A DNA stretch of 64,000 nucleotides from Prochlorococcus marinus. Its GTDB lineage: Bacteria > Cyanobacteriota > Cyanobacteriia > PCC-6307 > Cyanobiaceae. Both the position numbers and the translations under genes were made by a program. Location: the NCBI RefSeq assembly GCF_001180265.1, contig NZ_CVSW01000032.1, positions 124,001-188,000 on the forward strand, read 5' to 3'. Shown here piece after piece: positions 1-11,297 of this stretch. Numbering within the stretch: position 1 is the stretch's first letter; each line of letters opens with the position of its first letter. The notes beneath the pieces were generated by a model, which had not been told where the DNA came from, searched no databases, and saw only the letters and a program-made list of their open reading frames with translations.

Positions 1-1044
1 AAATTAGGAATCGATCCAGACAAAATGATTGATATTGGGGTTCAATGCAGTTTAGAACAACTTTTAGAACATGGCTTTTTTCATGCTGACCCTCATCCGG
101 GAAATTTATTAGCCCTGAAAGATGGAAGGTTATGTTATCTAGATTTTGGAATGATGAGTGAAGTTTCCAGAGATTCAAGGTCTGGCCTAATACAGGCGGT
201 TGTACATTTAGTAAATAAAGACTTCGATAAACTTTCACAAGATTTTGTAAAATTGGGATTTTTATCAAAAGAAGTAAATTTAAAACCAATAGTTCCAGCA
301 TTTCAAGATGTTTTTATTAACGCTGTAGAACAAGGGGTTTCAAAAATGGATTTTAAAAGCGTTACAGACGATATGTCCGGTGTGATGTATAAATTCCCTT
401 TTAGATTACCTCCTTATTATGCTCTTATAATTAGGTCGTTGCTCACACTAGAAGGAATTGCTTTAAGCGTAGACCCAAACTTTAAAATACTTGGTGCAGC
501 TTATCCATATTTTGCGAGAAGATTAATGGAAGACCCTGATCCACAACTAAGAGAAAGCTTAAAAGAAATGCTTTTTGATAATAAAAAATTTAAATGGGAC
601 CGATTAGAAGATCTATTATCTAACGCTGCAAAACAGACAAATCTTGATTTAGAAAAACTTTTAGATGAAGTCATAAATCTTCTCTTTTCTCCAAAAGGAG
701 GTTTCCTTAGAAACGAAATAATTGAAGGATTCACAAATCAAATAGATTTCTTTAGTCTAAAAATATTAAAAAATTTAAATAACTACCTTCCAAACTCGAT
801 TAAATTAAATACCACCGATGAAACCAATAATTTAAATGACCTGATAATGTACGTAGAACCATTTAAAAACTTTTTAGGAATTATACAAAAAGTGCCGGGA
901 TATTCTATAGATATTTTTATAAAGAGAGTTCCTAGACTTATAAATGAGCCTTATACAAGAGAAATGGGAATAAAAATTGCAAAAAAAGTAACCGAAAAAG
1001 GGTTAGTTAGACTTGTAAAGATTGCCGCTGGTGCCAATATCTAA
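1..1044 (+). CDS. ABC1/UbiB-family atypical kinase, C-terminal part
   Basis: The reading frame is open from base 1, so this is the 3' part of a gene that starts outside the window. Visible kinase-like motifs are HADPHPGN near the beginning (catalytic and metal-binding Asp/Asn) followed by YLDFGMMSE (the DFG equivalent), as in the ABC1/ADCK/UbiB family. The family supports prenyl-quinone synthesis or membrane lipid homeostasis, and cyanobacteria carry several paralogues. The long tail after the kinase motifs is helical and charged. The downstream gene begins one base after this stop, suggesting co-transcription. The family is clear; the exact substrate is unknown. Confidence 0.88.
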   Translation, partial: KLGIDPDKMIDIGVQCSLEQLLEHGFFHADPHPGNLLALKDGRLCYLDFGMMSEVSRDSRSGLIQAVVHLVNKDFDKLSQDFVKLGFLSKEVNLKPIVPAFQDVFINAVEQGVSKMDFKSVTDDMSGVMYKFPFRLPPYYALIIRSLLTLEGIALSVDPNFKILGAAYPYFARRLMEDPDPQLRESLKEMLFDNKKFKWDRLEDLLSNAAKQTNLDLEKLLDEVINLLFSPKGGFLRNEIIEGFTNQIDFFSLKILKNLNNYLPNSIKLNTTDETNNLNDLIMYVEPFKNFLGIIQKVPGYSIDIFIKRVPRLINEPYTREMGIKIAKKVTEKGLVRLVKIAAGANI

Positions 1045-1045
1045 A

Positions 1046-1618
1046 ATGAATTTAAATAAAAATTTTTTAATTAAAATATTTTTTATTTTGTTAAGTTCCC
1101 AATTTTTTTTTCATGTTTCAAAAGCTATTGCAGCTGAAGAAATTAAAATTGTGTATAGCATTTTTTCTAGAACTATTGAAGTAAATTCATTAAAAAATTT
1201 TGCTGAAGAAGGTAATTCAGGAAAAAAATTAAAAAGAATCTTAAAAGCAACTGGATCTCCAAATAAAGAAATTAGATCAGTATTAAATAAAGAGTTTGAA
1301 ATTCCCATTACTATCGCAAGCAAATTAGTCTATTCAGAAATAGGAAATGTTTTTTTAACAAGACTTTCATCAATTATCCATACACCAAAAGCAGACGATG
1401 AAAGAACAGGAATGTTAGCTCTGCGAGCAAGTATTATTCAGGGTTTAAATAATGGCAATGGGAAAATAAATCTTATAAAATTTTTTGAAGGATATCCAAC
1501 TAAAACTATTATTTTAGATGTCAACGCTTTGAGCAAAGTTATGAATAAAGTAGAATCAATTTCAGAATTATTAGATTTTTTTACAAATTCTCCTCTAGAA
1601 AAAATTAAAACAAATTAA
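1046..1618 (+). CDS. Secreted DUF1400-like protein
   Basis: About 190 residues beginning at the ATG one base after the kinase stop. A start 24 bases earlier is possible, but it overlaps the kinase gene and adds residues before the signal peptide. The N-terminus has a Lys/Asn-rich start, a hydrophobic core and an AIAAEE cleavage-like site, so export is likely. The rest resembles the cyanobacterial DUF1400 module that often precedes an alpha/beta-hydrolase domain (an IVYSIFSRTIEV-type start, a helical middle, an ANALS-like end), but no hydrolase domain follows here. Function unknown; family assignment is from memory of the pattern. Confidence 0.7.
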   Translation: MNLNKNFLIKIFFILLSSQFFFHVSKAIAAEEIKIVYSIFSRTIEVNSLKNFAEEGNSGKKLKRILKATGSPNKEIRSVLNKEFEIPITIASKLVYSEIGNVFLTRLSSIIHTPKADDERTGMLALRASIIQGLNNGNGKINLIKFFEGYPTKTIILDVNALSKVMNKVESISELLDFFTNSPLEKIKTN

Positions 1619-1624
1619 AAAATT

Positions 1625-2728
1625 ATGGTGTTATTAAATAAAATCAAAAATAAACTGCGTATCAATTACAGAAAAAAAAGATGGCCAGGTCTAATCGAAG
1701 CTTATAAACAGTACCTTCCAGTTACAAATAAAACACCTATTATCACACTAAATGAAGGAAATACACCGCAAATTTTTAGTGAATCAATAAGTAATTTAAT
1801 TGGAAACGAAACAAAAGTTTTTTTAAAATATGATGGTCTCAATCCCACCGGATCTTTTAAAGATCGTGGAATGACTATGGCAATTAGCAAAGCAAAAGAA
1901 GAAGGACGTGAAGCTGTAATTTGTGCAAGTACTGGAAATACTTCTGCTGCCGCCGCCGCATATGCTTCCAGAGGAGGTTTAAAACCATATGTTTTAATAC
2001 CAGAAGGATTTGTTGCACAAGGAAAACTTGCACAAGCTTTAATGTATGGGGCTGAAATAATTTCCATAAATGGAAATTTTGATAAAGCTCTAGAGATTGT
2101 TAGAGATTTATCCTCAGAACATCCAATAGAACTAGTTAATTCTGTTAATCCGTATCGTATACAAGGTCAGAAGACAGCAGCTTTCGAAATCGTTGATGAT
2201 TTAGGTATTGCACCTGATTGGCTTTGTATTCCAATGGGCAATGCGGGTAATATAACTGCTTATTGGTTAGGGTTTAAAGAATATTCAAAAATAAAAAGAA
2301 ATTTAAAACTCCCAATTATGATGGGTTTTCAAGCTGAAGGCTCTGCGCCATTAGTGCAAAATATAATAGTTAAAAATCCAGAGACGATAGCAACTGCAAT
2401 AAGAATTGGAAATCCTGTTAATAGAGAAAAAGCAAAAAAAGTAAAAAAAGAGAGTAAAGGAGATTTTCAATCAGTTTCAGATCAAGATATAATCAATGCT
2501 TATAAAATCTTGGCCAAAGAAGGAATATTTTGTGAACCTGCAAGTGCAGCATCAGTTGCAGGACTCATAAAAAATAAAAATAGAATTCAAAAAGGATCAA
2601 CTATTGTTTGTGTACTTACTGGAAATGGCTTGAAAGACCCTGACTGCGCTATTAAAAACAATGATGCTATTTTTAGAAAAAATATTGAACCTTCATTAAA
2701 AAATATAACCAAAATATTAGGTTATTAG
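1625..2728 (+). CDS. thrC: Threonine synthase
   Basis: A 367-residue PLP enzyme of fold type II that converts O-phosphohomoserine to threonine and phosphate. The PLP lysine lies in [11 protein letters not shown], the phosphate-binding loop is [15 protein letters not shown], and a second glycine-rich region is [13 protein letters not shown]. The length fits the short bacterial class of threonine synthases, without the long N-terminal extension of the yeast type. It starts 6 bases after the preceding gene and ends at the presumed origin gap. Close relatives such as threonine dehydratase share the fold, but the context and motif spacing favour ThrC. Confidence 0.93.
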   Translation: MVLLNKIKNKLRINYRKKRWPGLIEAYKQYLPVTNKTPIITLNEGNTPQIFSESISNLIGNETKVFLKYDGLNPTGSFKDRGMTMAISKAKEEGREAVICASTGNTSAAAAAYASRGGLKPYVLIPEGFVAQGKLAQALMYGAEIISINGNFDKALEIVRDLSSEHPIELVNSVNPYRIQGQKTAAFEIVDDLGIAPDWLCIPMGNAGNITAYWLGFKEYSKIKRNLKLPIMMGFQAEGSAPLVQNIIVKNPETIATAIRIGNPVNREKAKKVKKESKGDFQSVSDQDIINAYKILAKEGIFCEPASAASVAGLIKNKNRIQKGSTIVCVLTGNGLKDPDCAIKNNDAIFRKNIEPSLKNITKILGY

Positions 2729-3063
2729 AATCCAAAAAAATTAGTGTCTGTGGAAATCACTTAAAACAAAAACTTATTTGTTGAAAAACATATAAAAACT
2801 TATTTTATTTGTTGAATATTTTTTCTAAAATCAAAAAATTAAAATTTACTCAACAGATAAAAAATTTTTTCCACTTATTTAAATGTCTAAAAACTCAACA
2901 TACAAACAATTTTTAGAGGAATTCCACAATTTTCACAGTAACTACTACTAATAAAATTTTTAATTAATTATTTATAAAATATTAGTAAAAATTGAATAAA
3001 AAAATTTATTGAATTTAATTTACGAAAAAAGTATATTGAAAGTGTAAAAAGTTCCAAATTCCG
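2729..3063. other. Candidate chromosomal origin region upstream of dnaN
   Basis: A 335-base gene-free, extremely AT-rich stretch between thrC and dnaN. It contains several sequences close to the DnaA box consensus TTWTNCACA: TGTGGAAAT at 2749-2757 (reverse orientation), TTTTCCACT at 2867-2875, AATTCCACA at 2920-2928 and TTTTCACA at 2930-2937. In several cyanobacteria the origin lies beside dnaN, and Prochlorococcus genome numbering starts here. None of the boxes is a perfect match and no skew was computed, so the origin call is an inference. The dnaN promoter must also lie in this gap. Confidence 0.5.
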
Positions 3064-4221
3064 ATGGAGATTATTTGTAATCAAAATGAGTTTAATAGCG
3101 CTATACAATTAGTCAGCAAAGCAGTCTCTTCACGACCAACTCATCCAATTCTTGCAAATATACTTTTAACTGCTGATGAAGGAACAAATAAAATTAGCTT
3201 GACTGGATTTGACCTTAATTTAGGAATTCAAACATCTTTCGATGGAAATGTTAAAAATAGTGGTGCCATTACAATACCTTCAAAACTTTTATCTGAAATA
3301 GTAAACAAATTACCTAATGAAACCCCTGTCTCTTTAGAAGTAGACGATAATTCAGAAAATATTTTAATAAAAAGTGATAGAGGTTCTTTTAATCTAAAAG
3401 GTATACCTTCAGATGATTATCCTAATTTACCATTTGTTGAAAGTGGTACTTCTTTAAATATTGAGCCTAGCTCTTTTTTAAAAGCTTTGAAATCTACTAT
3501 TTTTGCAAGTAGTAATGATGATTCAAAACAATTACTCACAGGGGTTAATTTTACCTTTAAGAAAAATTATTTAGAATCTGCCTCTACTGATGGTCATAGA
3601 CTGGCGGTTGCTTTAATTGGTAATGAAGAAAATAGCGAAAATAAAGATAATTTATCCCCAAATGAAGGTGATTTATCAGTAACTATACCAACTAGATCAT
3701 TAAGAGAAATTGAAAAACTTGTATCTTTACGAAGTTCTGAAAATCCAATAAAACTTTTTTATGATAAAGGACAGGTAGTTTTTATTTCTTCTAACCAAAT
3801 CATTACAACTAGAACCCTTGAAGGATCATATCCTAATTATTCACAATTAATACCTGATACCTATTCTAAGATTTTTAATTTTAACACTAAAAAATTAATT
3901 GATGCATTAGAAAGAATTGCTGTTTTAGCAGATCAGCAGAGTAGTGTTGTTAAGATTAAATTGGATAATACAGATTTGGCTTCAATAAGTGCAGATGCAC
4001 AAGATATTGGTAATGCAAATGAGTCAATACCCGTTTCTTATTCAGGGGAAAATTTTGATATTGCATTCAACGTAAGATATCTTTTAGAAGGTTTAAAAGT
4101 TATTGCTTCTGAAAATGTACTTTTGAAGTGTAATTTAGCAACTACTCCTGCTGTTTTTGTGCCTGAAGACAATTTCAATTCTTTTACTTATCTAGTCATG
4201 CCTGTTCAGGTGCGTTCCTAA
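3064..4221 (+). CDS. dnaN: DNA polymerase III beta subunit (sliding clamp)
   Basis: A 385-residue protein with the three-domain clamp layout. It starts MEIICNQNEF, has the typical NILL and FDLNLGI segments of domain 1, the second-domain STDGHRLAVA motif, and ends YLVMPVQVRS, matching the usual VMPMRL-type terminus. The protein forms a dimeric ring that tethers the replicative polymerase to DNA. Length and terminus are normal. It is the first gene after the presumed origin and is followed one base later by the PRC-barrel gene. Confidence 0.97.
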   Translation: MEIICNQNEFNSAIQLVSKAVSSRPTHPILANILLTADEGTNKISLTGFDLNLGIQTSFDGNVKNSGAITIPSKLLSEIVNKLPNETPVSLEVDDNSENILIKSDRGSFNLKGIPSDDYPNLPFVESGTSLNIEPSSFLKALKSTIFASSNDDSKQLLTGVNFTFKKNYLESASTDGHRLAVALIGNEENSENKDNLSPNEGDLSVTIPTRSLREIEKLVSLRSSENPIKLFYDKGQVVFISSNQIITTRTLEGSYPNYSQLIPDTYSKIFNFNTKKLIDALERIAVLADQQSSVVKIKLDNTDLASISADAQDIGNANESIPVSYSGENFDIAFNVRYLLEGLKVIASENVLLKCNLATTPAVFVPEDNFNSFTYLVMPVQVRS

Positions 4222-4222
4222 C

Positions 4223-4930
4223 TTGAAATTACCTAAAGAAATTTTATTAAGTGAATTACTAAATTACAGAGTTAAGGGTAGTACGGCTCTTGATTACGGA
4301 TGTGGTGAAAATGTTTGGATGCATCCTCCAGTTCATAGAATCTTAGGATGGTATTCTCGTCCCTCAAATTTTGATTTAAAACGAAATGTTTGGCGATTAA
4401 ATCAAATAAGACAAATAATAGATAATGAAATTTATGTAAAAGGTGATCCTGCTATTTCAGATTTAGCAACTTTAAATAGGTTTCCAACTTTAATAGAAGC
4501 TAATTTGATAAATATAAATGGTTCAAAAATAGGAGTGATTGCAGATTTTTTATTTGAGATGAAAACTGGTCGAATTAAATATTATTTAGTTTCTCGAGCA
4601 AATCCAAAGATACCAGGTTCTAGTAGATGGAAATTAACTATTGAAAATATTAATGATCAACAACCTGGATTAGTTTTTTGTGAAAGTAATTCTTTAGATG
4701 ATTTATATTTAATCAAATCAAGTTTTAAAAATGAATTTTTGCAAAAAGGGAAAAAGATTTTTAATAGATTTGATGATATGAAAAATATTGCTTCTAATAG
4801 ATTAGAGGAATGGCTTGAAGAAGATGAAGATATAAACCAAAACTTAGATTTTAAAGAAAAAAGTTTTTATAATAATGACAGAACATCTATACCGTTTAGT
4901 GAAAAAAAAGAAGATGACCCTTGGATATAA
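4223..4930 (+). CDS. PRC-barrel domain protein
   Basis: 235 residues starting at a TTG one base after dnaN. The central part (about residues 85-140) reads as a PRC barrel: INGSKIGVIADFLFEMKTGR followed by a strand ending YYLVSRA. The C-terminal third is acidic and low in complexity (EEWLEEDEDIN). PRC barrels occur in RimM and photosynthetic reaction-centre H subunits, but this protein is neither. The gene sits between dnaN and purL as in other Prochlorococcus genomes. The function is not established. Conserved position and a good reading frame make it a real gene. Confidence 0.8.
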   Translation: MKLPKEILLSELLNYRVKGSTALDYGCGENVWMHPPVHRILGWYSRPSNFDLKRNVWRLNQIRQIIDNEIYVKGDPAISDLATLNRFPTLIEANLININGSKIGVIADFLFEMKTGRIKYYLVSRANPKIPGSSRWKLTIENINDQQPGLVFCESNSLDDLYLIKSSFKNEFLQKGKKIFNRFDDMKNIASNRLEEWLEEDEDINQNLDFKEKSFYNNDRTSIPFSEKKEDDPWI

Positions 4931-4933
4931 ATA

Positions 4934-7273
4934 ATGATAAATCAAGAAAATAATGATCTATATGATCTTAATGAAGCACTAAAAGTCGAAAATTTAACAC
5001 TTAATGATTACGAAGAAATTTGCAAAAGATTAAAGAGAAAACCTAATAGAACTGAATTAGGCATGTTTGGCGTTATGTGGTCTGAACATTGTTGTTATAG
5101 AAATTCAAAACCTTTACTATCTAAGTTTCCTACTAAAGGTAAAAATGTGTTAGTTGGACCTGGAGAAAATGCTGGCGTTATAGATGTGGGAAATAATCAA
5201 AAACTTGTTTTTAAAATAGAAAGTCATAATCATCCTTCTGCTATTGAACCTTTTCAAGGTGCTGCAACAGGTGTAGGAGGAATTTTAAGAGATATATTTA
5301 CAATGGGTGCAAGGCCAATCGCAGTTTTGAATTCATTGAGATTCGGCAACCTTGATAAATCATCAAATGTTGATTTACTACGAGGGGTTGTATCCGGTAT
5401 TGCACATTATGGAAATTGTGTAGGTGTGCCGACTGTTGGAGGTGAAATTGACTTCGATGATAGTTACTCTGGAAATCCTCTAGTGAATGTTATGGCTTTG
5501 GGACTTTTAGAGACTGAGGAAATCGTTTGTTCTGGAGCTAAAAATGTAGGATCACCAGTTTTATATGTTGGTAACACAACTGGCAGAGACGGTGTTGGTG
5601 GTGCAAGTTTTGCTAGTTCAGAATTAACTACAACTTCATTGGATGATAGACCTGCTGTTCAGGTAGGTGATCCATTTATTGAGAAAAGTCTTATTGAAGC
5701 TTGTCTGGATGCTTTCAAGACAGGAGATGTAATTGCAGCTCAAGATATGGGTGCTGCAGGTTTAACATGCAGTAGCGCAGAAATGGCCGCAAATGGAAAT
5801 TTAGGGATATCTATTGATCTAGATTTGGTTCCTTCTAGAGAAGATGATATGTCTTCATACCAATATTTATTATCTGAATCGCAAGAAAGAATGTTGTTTG
5901 TCGTTAGAGAAGAAAAAATTAATGATCTTATTGAAAAATTTAATAAATGGGGTTTATATGCCAATGTTATTGGTGAAGTGATAGGAACTAATGAGGTAAT
6001 TATTTCTCATAAAGGTAAAATTGTTGCTCAAATACCCACTTCCGCCTTATCTGATGATACTCCTGTAAACTTTCACAATGTGATTAATAATCCACCCGAT
6101 GATATTTTAAAGAAATGGGAATGGAAAGAAAATGATTTACCAGTAATTCATGAGCAAAAAATATTTTCATTGAAGGAAAATAAGAAATTTTCTTTTTCAG
6201 AAATTATTTTAAAATTACTCTCTAATCCATCAATAGCTTCGAAAAGATGGATTTATAAACAATATGACTCTCAAGTACAATCAAATACAGTATTTACACC
6301 TGGAAAATCAGATGCAGCTGTAGTAAGACTAAGGGAACAAAATAAAAAAAATAAAAGTAAAGTATTTTCTGGTGTTGCTGCTTCAGTTGATTGTAATAGT
6401 AGGTGGGTTGCGCTCGATCCTCTTAGAGGATCAATCGCTGCCGTTGCAGAGTCCGCTAGAAATGTTAGTTGTGTTGGGGCTGAACCAGTTGCAATTACAA
6501 ATAATTTAAATTTTTCTTCCCCTGAGAATGAAATAGGATTTTGGCAACTCTCATGTTCATGTAATGGAATTGCTGAAGCCTGTAAAGCTCTAGAAACTCC
6601 TGTTACAGGAGGTAATGTATCTTTATATAATGAATCTATAAATAAAGATAATCTAATTACTCCTATCAATCCTACTCCTGTGATTGGAATGGTTGGAAAG
6701 ATAGATAATGTCGAAAAAGCTGTAAGTAGTGAATGGAAAAATATTGAAGATCAAATTTGGTTAATTGGTTCTACCAAATCAGAAATAAAAATTGCAGCTA
6801 GTTCTTATTTGGAATATTTTCATGGAGAAATTACAGGTCGGCCTCCAAAAATAGAGTTGTCAGATGAAAAGTTTTGCCAGAGTTTTTTAAGAAATGCGAT
6901 TTTAAAAAGTCTTGTAGTTTCTTCTCACGATATAAGCGACGGCGGTTTAGCTATAGCTTTAGCAGAGTCTTGCATTTTGTCCGCAAGGGGTGCAACTATA
7001 GAATTAGAGAAAGATTTGAATAGAGTTGATAATTTATTGTTTGCCGAAGGGGGGTCAAGAATTATTTTTTCAATTAGTAAAATAAAACAAAATGAATGGT
7101 TTAATTATTTAAAACAAACTCAAATAAACTTTCCATCAAGTGTGTATGTAAAAAAAATAGGATACGTATCTAGTGATACGCTGAATATCAAAATCAACGA
7201 AAACAATATTTGCAATATTAGGGTTGAGGAATTAACCGAAAAATTTAATAATAGTATTTCAGGTTACTTTTAA
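4934..7273 (+). CDS. purL: Phosphoribosylformylglycinamidine synthase subunit PurL
   Basis: 779 residues, the size of the small PurL that works with separate PurS and PurQ subunits. It catalyses ATP-dependent amidation of FGAR to FGAM in purine synthesis. Motifs include [14 protein letters not shown], the nucleotide-binding [22 protein letters not shown], a central [15 protein letters not shown] and a second-half [19 protein letters not shown]. It starts 3 bases after the PRC-barrel gene and is followed 47 bases later by purF, the preceding step in the pathway, so the two are probably co-expressed. Confidence 0.97.
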   Translation: MINQENNDLYDLNEALKVENLTLNDYEEICKRLKRKPNRTELGMFGVMWSEHCCYRNSKPLLSKFPTKGKNVLVGPGENAGVIDVGNNQKLVFKIESHNHPSAIEPFQGAATGVGGILRDIFTMGARPIAVLNSLRFGNLDKSSNVDLLRGVVSGIAHYGNCVGVPTVGGEIDFDDSYSGNPLVNVMALGLLETEEIVCSGAKNVGSPVLYVGNTTGRDGVGGASFASSELTTTSLDDRPAVQVGDPFIEKSLIEACLDAFKTGDVIAAQDMGAAGLTCSSAEMAANGNLGISIDLDLVPSREDDMSSYQYLLSESQERMLFVVREEKINDLIEKFNKWGLYANVIGEVIGTNEVIISHKGKIVAQIPTSALSDDTPVNFHNVINNPPDDILKKWEWKENDLPVIHEQKIFSLKENKKFSFSEIILKLLSNPSIASKRWIYKQYDSQVQSNTVFTPGKSDAAVVRLREQNKKNKSKVFSGVAASVDCNSRWVALDPLRGSIAAVAESARNVSCVGAEPVAITNNLNFSSPENEIGFWQLSCSCNGIAEACKALETPVTGGNVSLYNESINKDNLITPINPTPVIGMVGKIDNVEKAVSSEWKNIEDQIWLIGSTKSEIKIAASSYLEYFHGEITGRPPKIELSDEKFCQSFLRNAILKSLVVSSHDISDGGLAIALAESCILSARGATIELEKDLNRVDNLLFAEGGSRIIFSISKIKQNEWFNYLKQTQINFPSSVYVKKIGYVSSDTLNIKINENNICNIRVEELTEKFNNSISGYF

Positions 7274-7320
7274 ATATGAAAAATATTCCTCAAATATTAA
7301 TCTTTTTAAGATATTAAGTT

Positions 7321-8781
7321 ATGTGCGGAATAGTTGGAATCGTTTCTTCAAATGATGTAAATCAACAAATTTACGATAGTCTTTTGCTTTTGCAGCATAG
7401 AGGTCAAGATTCAACAGGTATAGCAACAATGGAAAATACTGTTTTTCATATACATAAGGTTAAAGGTCATGTTAATACTGCTTATAGAACTAGAGATATG
7501 AGGAATTTAATTGGCAAAATTGGATTGGGTCATGTTAGGTATGCAACAAAAGGATCAGCAGAAAGTGTAGAAGAAGCACAGCCTTTTTATGTTAATGCTC
7601 CTTATGGAATTGTTTTGATACATAATGGAAATTTGACTAATACCAGAGATTTAGAAAAACAGTTATTTAATGTTGACAAGCGGCATACAAATTCTTCGAG
7701 CGATACTGAAATGTTGTTAAATGTTTTTGCGACAGAATTACAAGAACAAATTAATAATCATGAATTAGAACCTGATATTATTTTTAATGCGGTCAAATCT
7801 TTACATAAAAGAATTCAGGGATCATATGCTTCAATTGCATTAATTTCAGGACATGGTTTATTAGCATTTAGAGATCCTTTTGGTATAAGGCCTTTAGTCA
7901 TAGGGAAAAGGCTTTCATTAACTACAAAAAAAGAAGAATGGATGGTTGCAAGCGAATCTTTAGTATTAGAGAATAATGATTATCAAGTAGTGAGAGATGT
8001 AGATCCAGGAGAAGCTGTTTTTATTAATCTTGATGGCGAGTTTTTCTCTAAGCAATGTTCTGAAAATCCAATGTTATTTCCTTGTGCTTTTGAATATGTT
8101 TACTTAGCTAGGCCAGATTCAATTATGAACGGAATATCAGTCTATAAAGCTCGTTTAAAGATGGGAGATTATTTAGCAGAAACAATAAAAGAAACAATTA
8201 ATTCTGGAGATATTGATGTAGTTATGCCTATTCCTGATTCTTCTCGACCCGCGGCAATGCAAGTTGCAAGACAGTTAGGGATAGAATATAGGGAAGGTTT
8301 TTTTAAAAATAGATATGTTGGTAGAACATTCATTATGCCTGGTCAGCAAAAACGTAAGAAATCTGTAAGGCAAAAATTAAATGCCATGAGTGCAGAGTTT
8401 AAAAATAAAAATGTATTAATTGTTGATGACTCGATAGTAAGAGGTACTACTTCAAAAGAAATTGTCCAGATGGCTAAAGATGCAGGAGCAAATAAAGTTT
8501 TTTTTACATCAGCAGCTCCTCCTGTTCGTTATCCTCATGTTTATGGAATTAATATGCCTAATAGAGATGAATTAATAGCTCATAATAGGACAATAAGTGA
8601 AATCGCCAATAAACTTGAAATTGATAACCTTGTTTATCAGAGTGTCGAAAGCTTGCGTAAATCTATAATAGGTGATTCTCCTATTAAAGGTTTGGAGATG
8701 AGTTGTTTTACTGGTGATTATGTAACTGGAACAGTAAATCAAGAATATTTAAATTGGGTTGAAAATGAATATAAATCTTAG
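7321..8781 (+). CDS. purF: Amidophosphoribosyltransferase
   Basis: 486 residues. The mature N-terminal Cys glutaminase is visible as [10 protein letters not shown], so no propeptide is present, followed by [12 protein letters not shown]. The C-terminal phosphoribosyltransferase domain has the PRPP loop [14 protein letters not shown]. The enzyme makes phosphoribosylamine, the first committed step of purine synthesis. It follows purL directly. Its stop overlaps the 3' end of the convergent gyrA-like gene by 4 bases. Confidence 0.97.
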   Translation: MCGIVGIVSSNDVNQQIYDSLLLLQHRGQDSTGIATMENTVFHIHKVKGHVNTAYRTRDMRNLIGKIGLGHVRYATKGSAESVEEAQPFYVNAPYGIVLIHNGNLTNTRDLEKQLFNVDKRHTNSSSDTEMLLNVFATELQEQINNHELEPDIIFNAVKSLHKRIQGSYASIALISGHGLLAFRDPFGIRPLVIGKRLSLTTKKEEWMVASESLVLENNDYQVVRDVDPGEAVFINLDGEFFSKQCSENPMLFPCAFEYVYLARPDSIMNGISVYKARLKMGDYLAETIKETINSGDIDVVMPIPDSSRPAAMQVARQLGIEYREGFFKNRYVGRTFIMPGQQKRKKSVRQKLNAMSAEFKNKNVLIVDDSIVRGTTSKEIVQMAKDAGANKVFFTSAAPPVRYPHVYGINMPNRDELIAHNRTISEIANKLEIDNLVYQSVESLRKSIIGDSPIKGLEMSCFTGDYVTGTVNQEYLNWVENEYKS

Positions 8782-11219
8782 TCGAGAAAGTTTTCTAGTC
8801 GGAAACAATTTTCAAGGTATTCATCATTATCTAATTTTAAAAAATCAATTAAAAAGTTTGATTTATTGGATTTGAAATTTAATTTATTTAGGTCTAATCT
8901 TGCAGATTTATTTTTATTAGTTTCAATATCAAGGTAATGGTTACTTGTCATTATTTTGAGGAAGAAATCTTTTTTCAGCTGGGTTTTTTCATTCAAATAC
9001 CCTAAACTGTATTCATTTGAGCTGTAAATTTCATTACTATTTATGCAAAAGATTTTTCCTTGTTTAGATATTAAATAAATATTTTCTCCATCATGGAATG
9101 TACAACAAGAAATGATTTTTTCAGTTGGTAAAAGTTTTGCAATTATTAATCCTTGGGATTGTTTAGAAGTTGGCGTTAAAAATTTATTTGATAAATTAAA
9201 TTTAAAAATTCTTCCTATCGAGGTTAATATTATTAAATCATTGTTTTCATTAGAAATAAAGGAATCAATTGTTTTTAAATTATTTTTTAATTTTGTAATA
9301 GTGAAAGATCTATTACTTTTCATCATATCTTCATCAAATAAAACTTTTTTAAATCTTCCATCTGAATTTAATATGCATAAATAATTTCTAGCTTCTTTTT
9401 TAATTGAATGAAAATTTATTATTTCACTAGGATGAATATTTCCAAGGATTTTATTATCTAATTTATAGTCTTTATTAATACTTGATTCCCAATCAATGTT
9501 AAATACTTTTCCCGTATTTGTGATTCCAATTATTTTTATATTTTTTTCAATATTACAAATAAATTTTTGAATATTTTTATTATCTATTATTTTATTTACT
9601 ACCTCAAATGATTTCTTATAATTACCTAAAATCATCTTTCTTAAATAAAGTCTATTGTCTATGCATAATTTTGTTTTTTTATTTATAAAGTCTTCTAATA
9701 TCTGATTATTAAGAGTTTCTAATTCTTCATTTTGATTTATGTTTTTAATTATTTTTGTTTTACGTATAACATTGTATTTTTTCTTTAATATTAATAATTC
9801 TTCTATAAGTAATTTAAGTAATAATTCTCTTTCGTTTAATAATTTTTGAAAATAATTCTTTTTTTCTTGCAATTTTTTAATATCTACAGCTATTTGATTT
9901 TTTTCTAAATTTGTTAACTTTTTAAGTGGCATATCTAAAACTGAATTTGCTTGTTTTGCACTTAGGTTAAAAGTATTAATTAATCTTAATTGAGCTTCTG
10001 AAGAAGTTTCTGAGTCTTCAATAATTTCAATTACCATTTTTATGTCTTTTGTAGCTTTAGATAAACCTTCAAATATTTCTAGTTTTTCAAGAGTATTTTT
10101 TAGAAAATAATTAGTTCTTTTTCTAATTGTTTCCTCTCGAAATTCAATGAAATAGTTGAGATATTGTTTTAAGTTCAGCTGGACAGGTTTGCCTTTTATT
10201 AAAGCTAAAAAAATCGCACCAAAATTATTCTGAAGAGTAGTCTTTTTATATAAATTAGAAATTACAAGTTCATTATTTGCATCTTTTTTTAATTCTATTA
10301 CGATTCTCATACCATCTCTATCGCTTTCATCCCTAATATCAGTAATCCCATTAATTTTGTTGGAATTAACGAGATCTGCTAGTTTTTCAATCCAACCTGC
10401 TTTACTTACCTGATAAGGCAGTTCACTTATGATTAATGCATTTCTTTTATGTTTACCTTTTCCTAAATTTATTTCTTCTTTTTTTACGATCCCCCTAGTT
10501 GTTATTGATCCTTTTCCTGTTGCGTAAAGTTCTTCTATTGCTTGATTACAAATTAATTCTCCACCTGTAGGAAAATCTGGTCCTTTAATTAAGTTAATGA
10601 GTTTTTTATAACTTACATCTTTATTTTCTATTAATGCAATTAAACCATCTATAACTTCACCTAGGTTATGAGGGGGAATGTTAGTTGCCATTCCAACAGC
10701 AATACCTGATGACCCGTTTAATAATAAGAATGGAAGTTGGGCCGGTAAAACATCTGGTTCTTTTTGTGAACCGTCAAAGTTATTTGAGAAATTTACTGTC
10801 TCTGATCCAATTTCTTCAAGATATCCTTTGTGCGCTATAGGGGATAATCTTGTCTCAGTATATCTCATTGCTGCAGGTGGATCATTATCTACTGATCCAA
10901 AATTTCCATGGCCGTCTAGTGTTGGATATTTAGTTGAAAAACTTTGTACAAGTCTCACTAATGCATCATATACTGCTTGATCTCCATGAGGATGGTACTT
11001 ACCAAGTACATCTCCAACCACCCTTGCACACTTTCTAAATGGTCTATCAGGTGTTAAACCTAACTCATACATTGCAAATAATATTCTTCTTTGGACAGGT
11101 TTAAGGCCGTCTCTTGCATCTGGAAGAGCACGACCAACTATTACGCTCATTGCATATTCCAGATAAGAACGTTGCATTTCCTCCTGGAGAGATATAGAAG
11201 TGAATTTGTTCTTATCCAT
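8778..11219 (-). CDS. DNA gyrase/topoisomerase IV subunit A-like protein
   Basis: 813 residues. The breakage-reunion domain is well conserved: [25 protein letters not shown], the [13 protein letters not shown] helix and the catalytic tyrosine in [10 protein letters not shown]. The C-terminal third, normally a DNA-wrapping beta-pinwheel, is divergent and Asn/Lys/Ile-rich; I do not see the GyrA-box (Q-R/K-R-G-G-R/K-G). Cyanobacteria usually carry a second GyrA-like subunit besides canonical GyrA, so this may act as a ParC-like or alternative A subunit. The TPR gene lies 78 bases upstream in the same direction. Confidence 0.9.
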   Translation of the reverse strand: MDKNKFTSISLQEEMQRSYLEYAMSVIVGRALPDARDGLKPVQRRILFAMYELGLTPDRPFRKCARVVGDVLGKYHPHGDQAVYDALVRLVQSFSTKYPTLDGHGNFGSVDNDPPAAMRYTETRLSPIAHKGYLEEIGSETVNFSNNFDGSQKEPDVLPAQLPFLLLNGSSGIAVGMATNIPPHNLGEVIDGLIALIENKDVSYKKLINLIKGPDFPTGGELICNQAIEELYATGKGSITTRGIVKKEEINLGKGKHKRNALIISELPYQVSKAGWIEKLADLVNSNKINGITDIRDESDRDGMRIVIELKKDANNELVISNLYKKTTLQNNFGAIFLALIKGKPVQLNLKQYLNYFIEFREETIRKRTNYFLKNTLEKLEIFEGLSKATKDIKMVIEIIEDSETSSEAQLRLINTFNLSAKQANSVLDMPLKKLTNLEKNQIAVDIKKLQEKKNYFQKLLNERELLLKLLIEELLILKKKYNVIRKTKIIKNINQNEELETLNNQILEDFINKKTKLCIDNRLYLRKMILGNYKKSFEVVNKIIDNKNIQKFICNIEKNIKIIGITNTGKVFNIDWESSINKDYKLDNKILGNIHPSEIINFHSIKKEARNYLCILNSDGRFKKVLFDEDMMKSNRSFTITKLKNNLKTIDSFISNENNDLIILTSIGRIFKFNLSNKFLTPTSKQSQGLIIAKLLPTEKIISCCTFHDGENIYLISKQGKIFCINSNEIYSSNEYSLGYLNEKTQLKKDFFLKIMTSNHYLDIETNKNKSARLDLNKLNFKSNKSNFLIDFLKLDNDEYLENCFRLENFLD

Positions 11220-11297
11220 TAGAGAGCAAAATTAACTATTTACTTAATTAACTAAATTAAGACTAATAGGTAAACAAATATTTACCAGTATTGGAAA

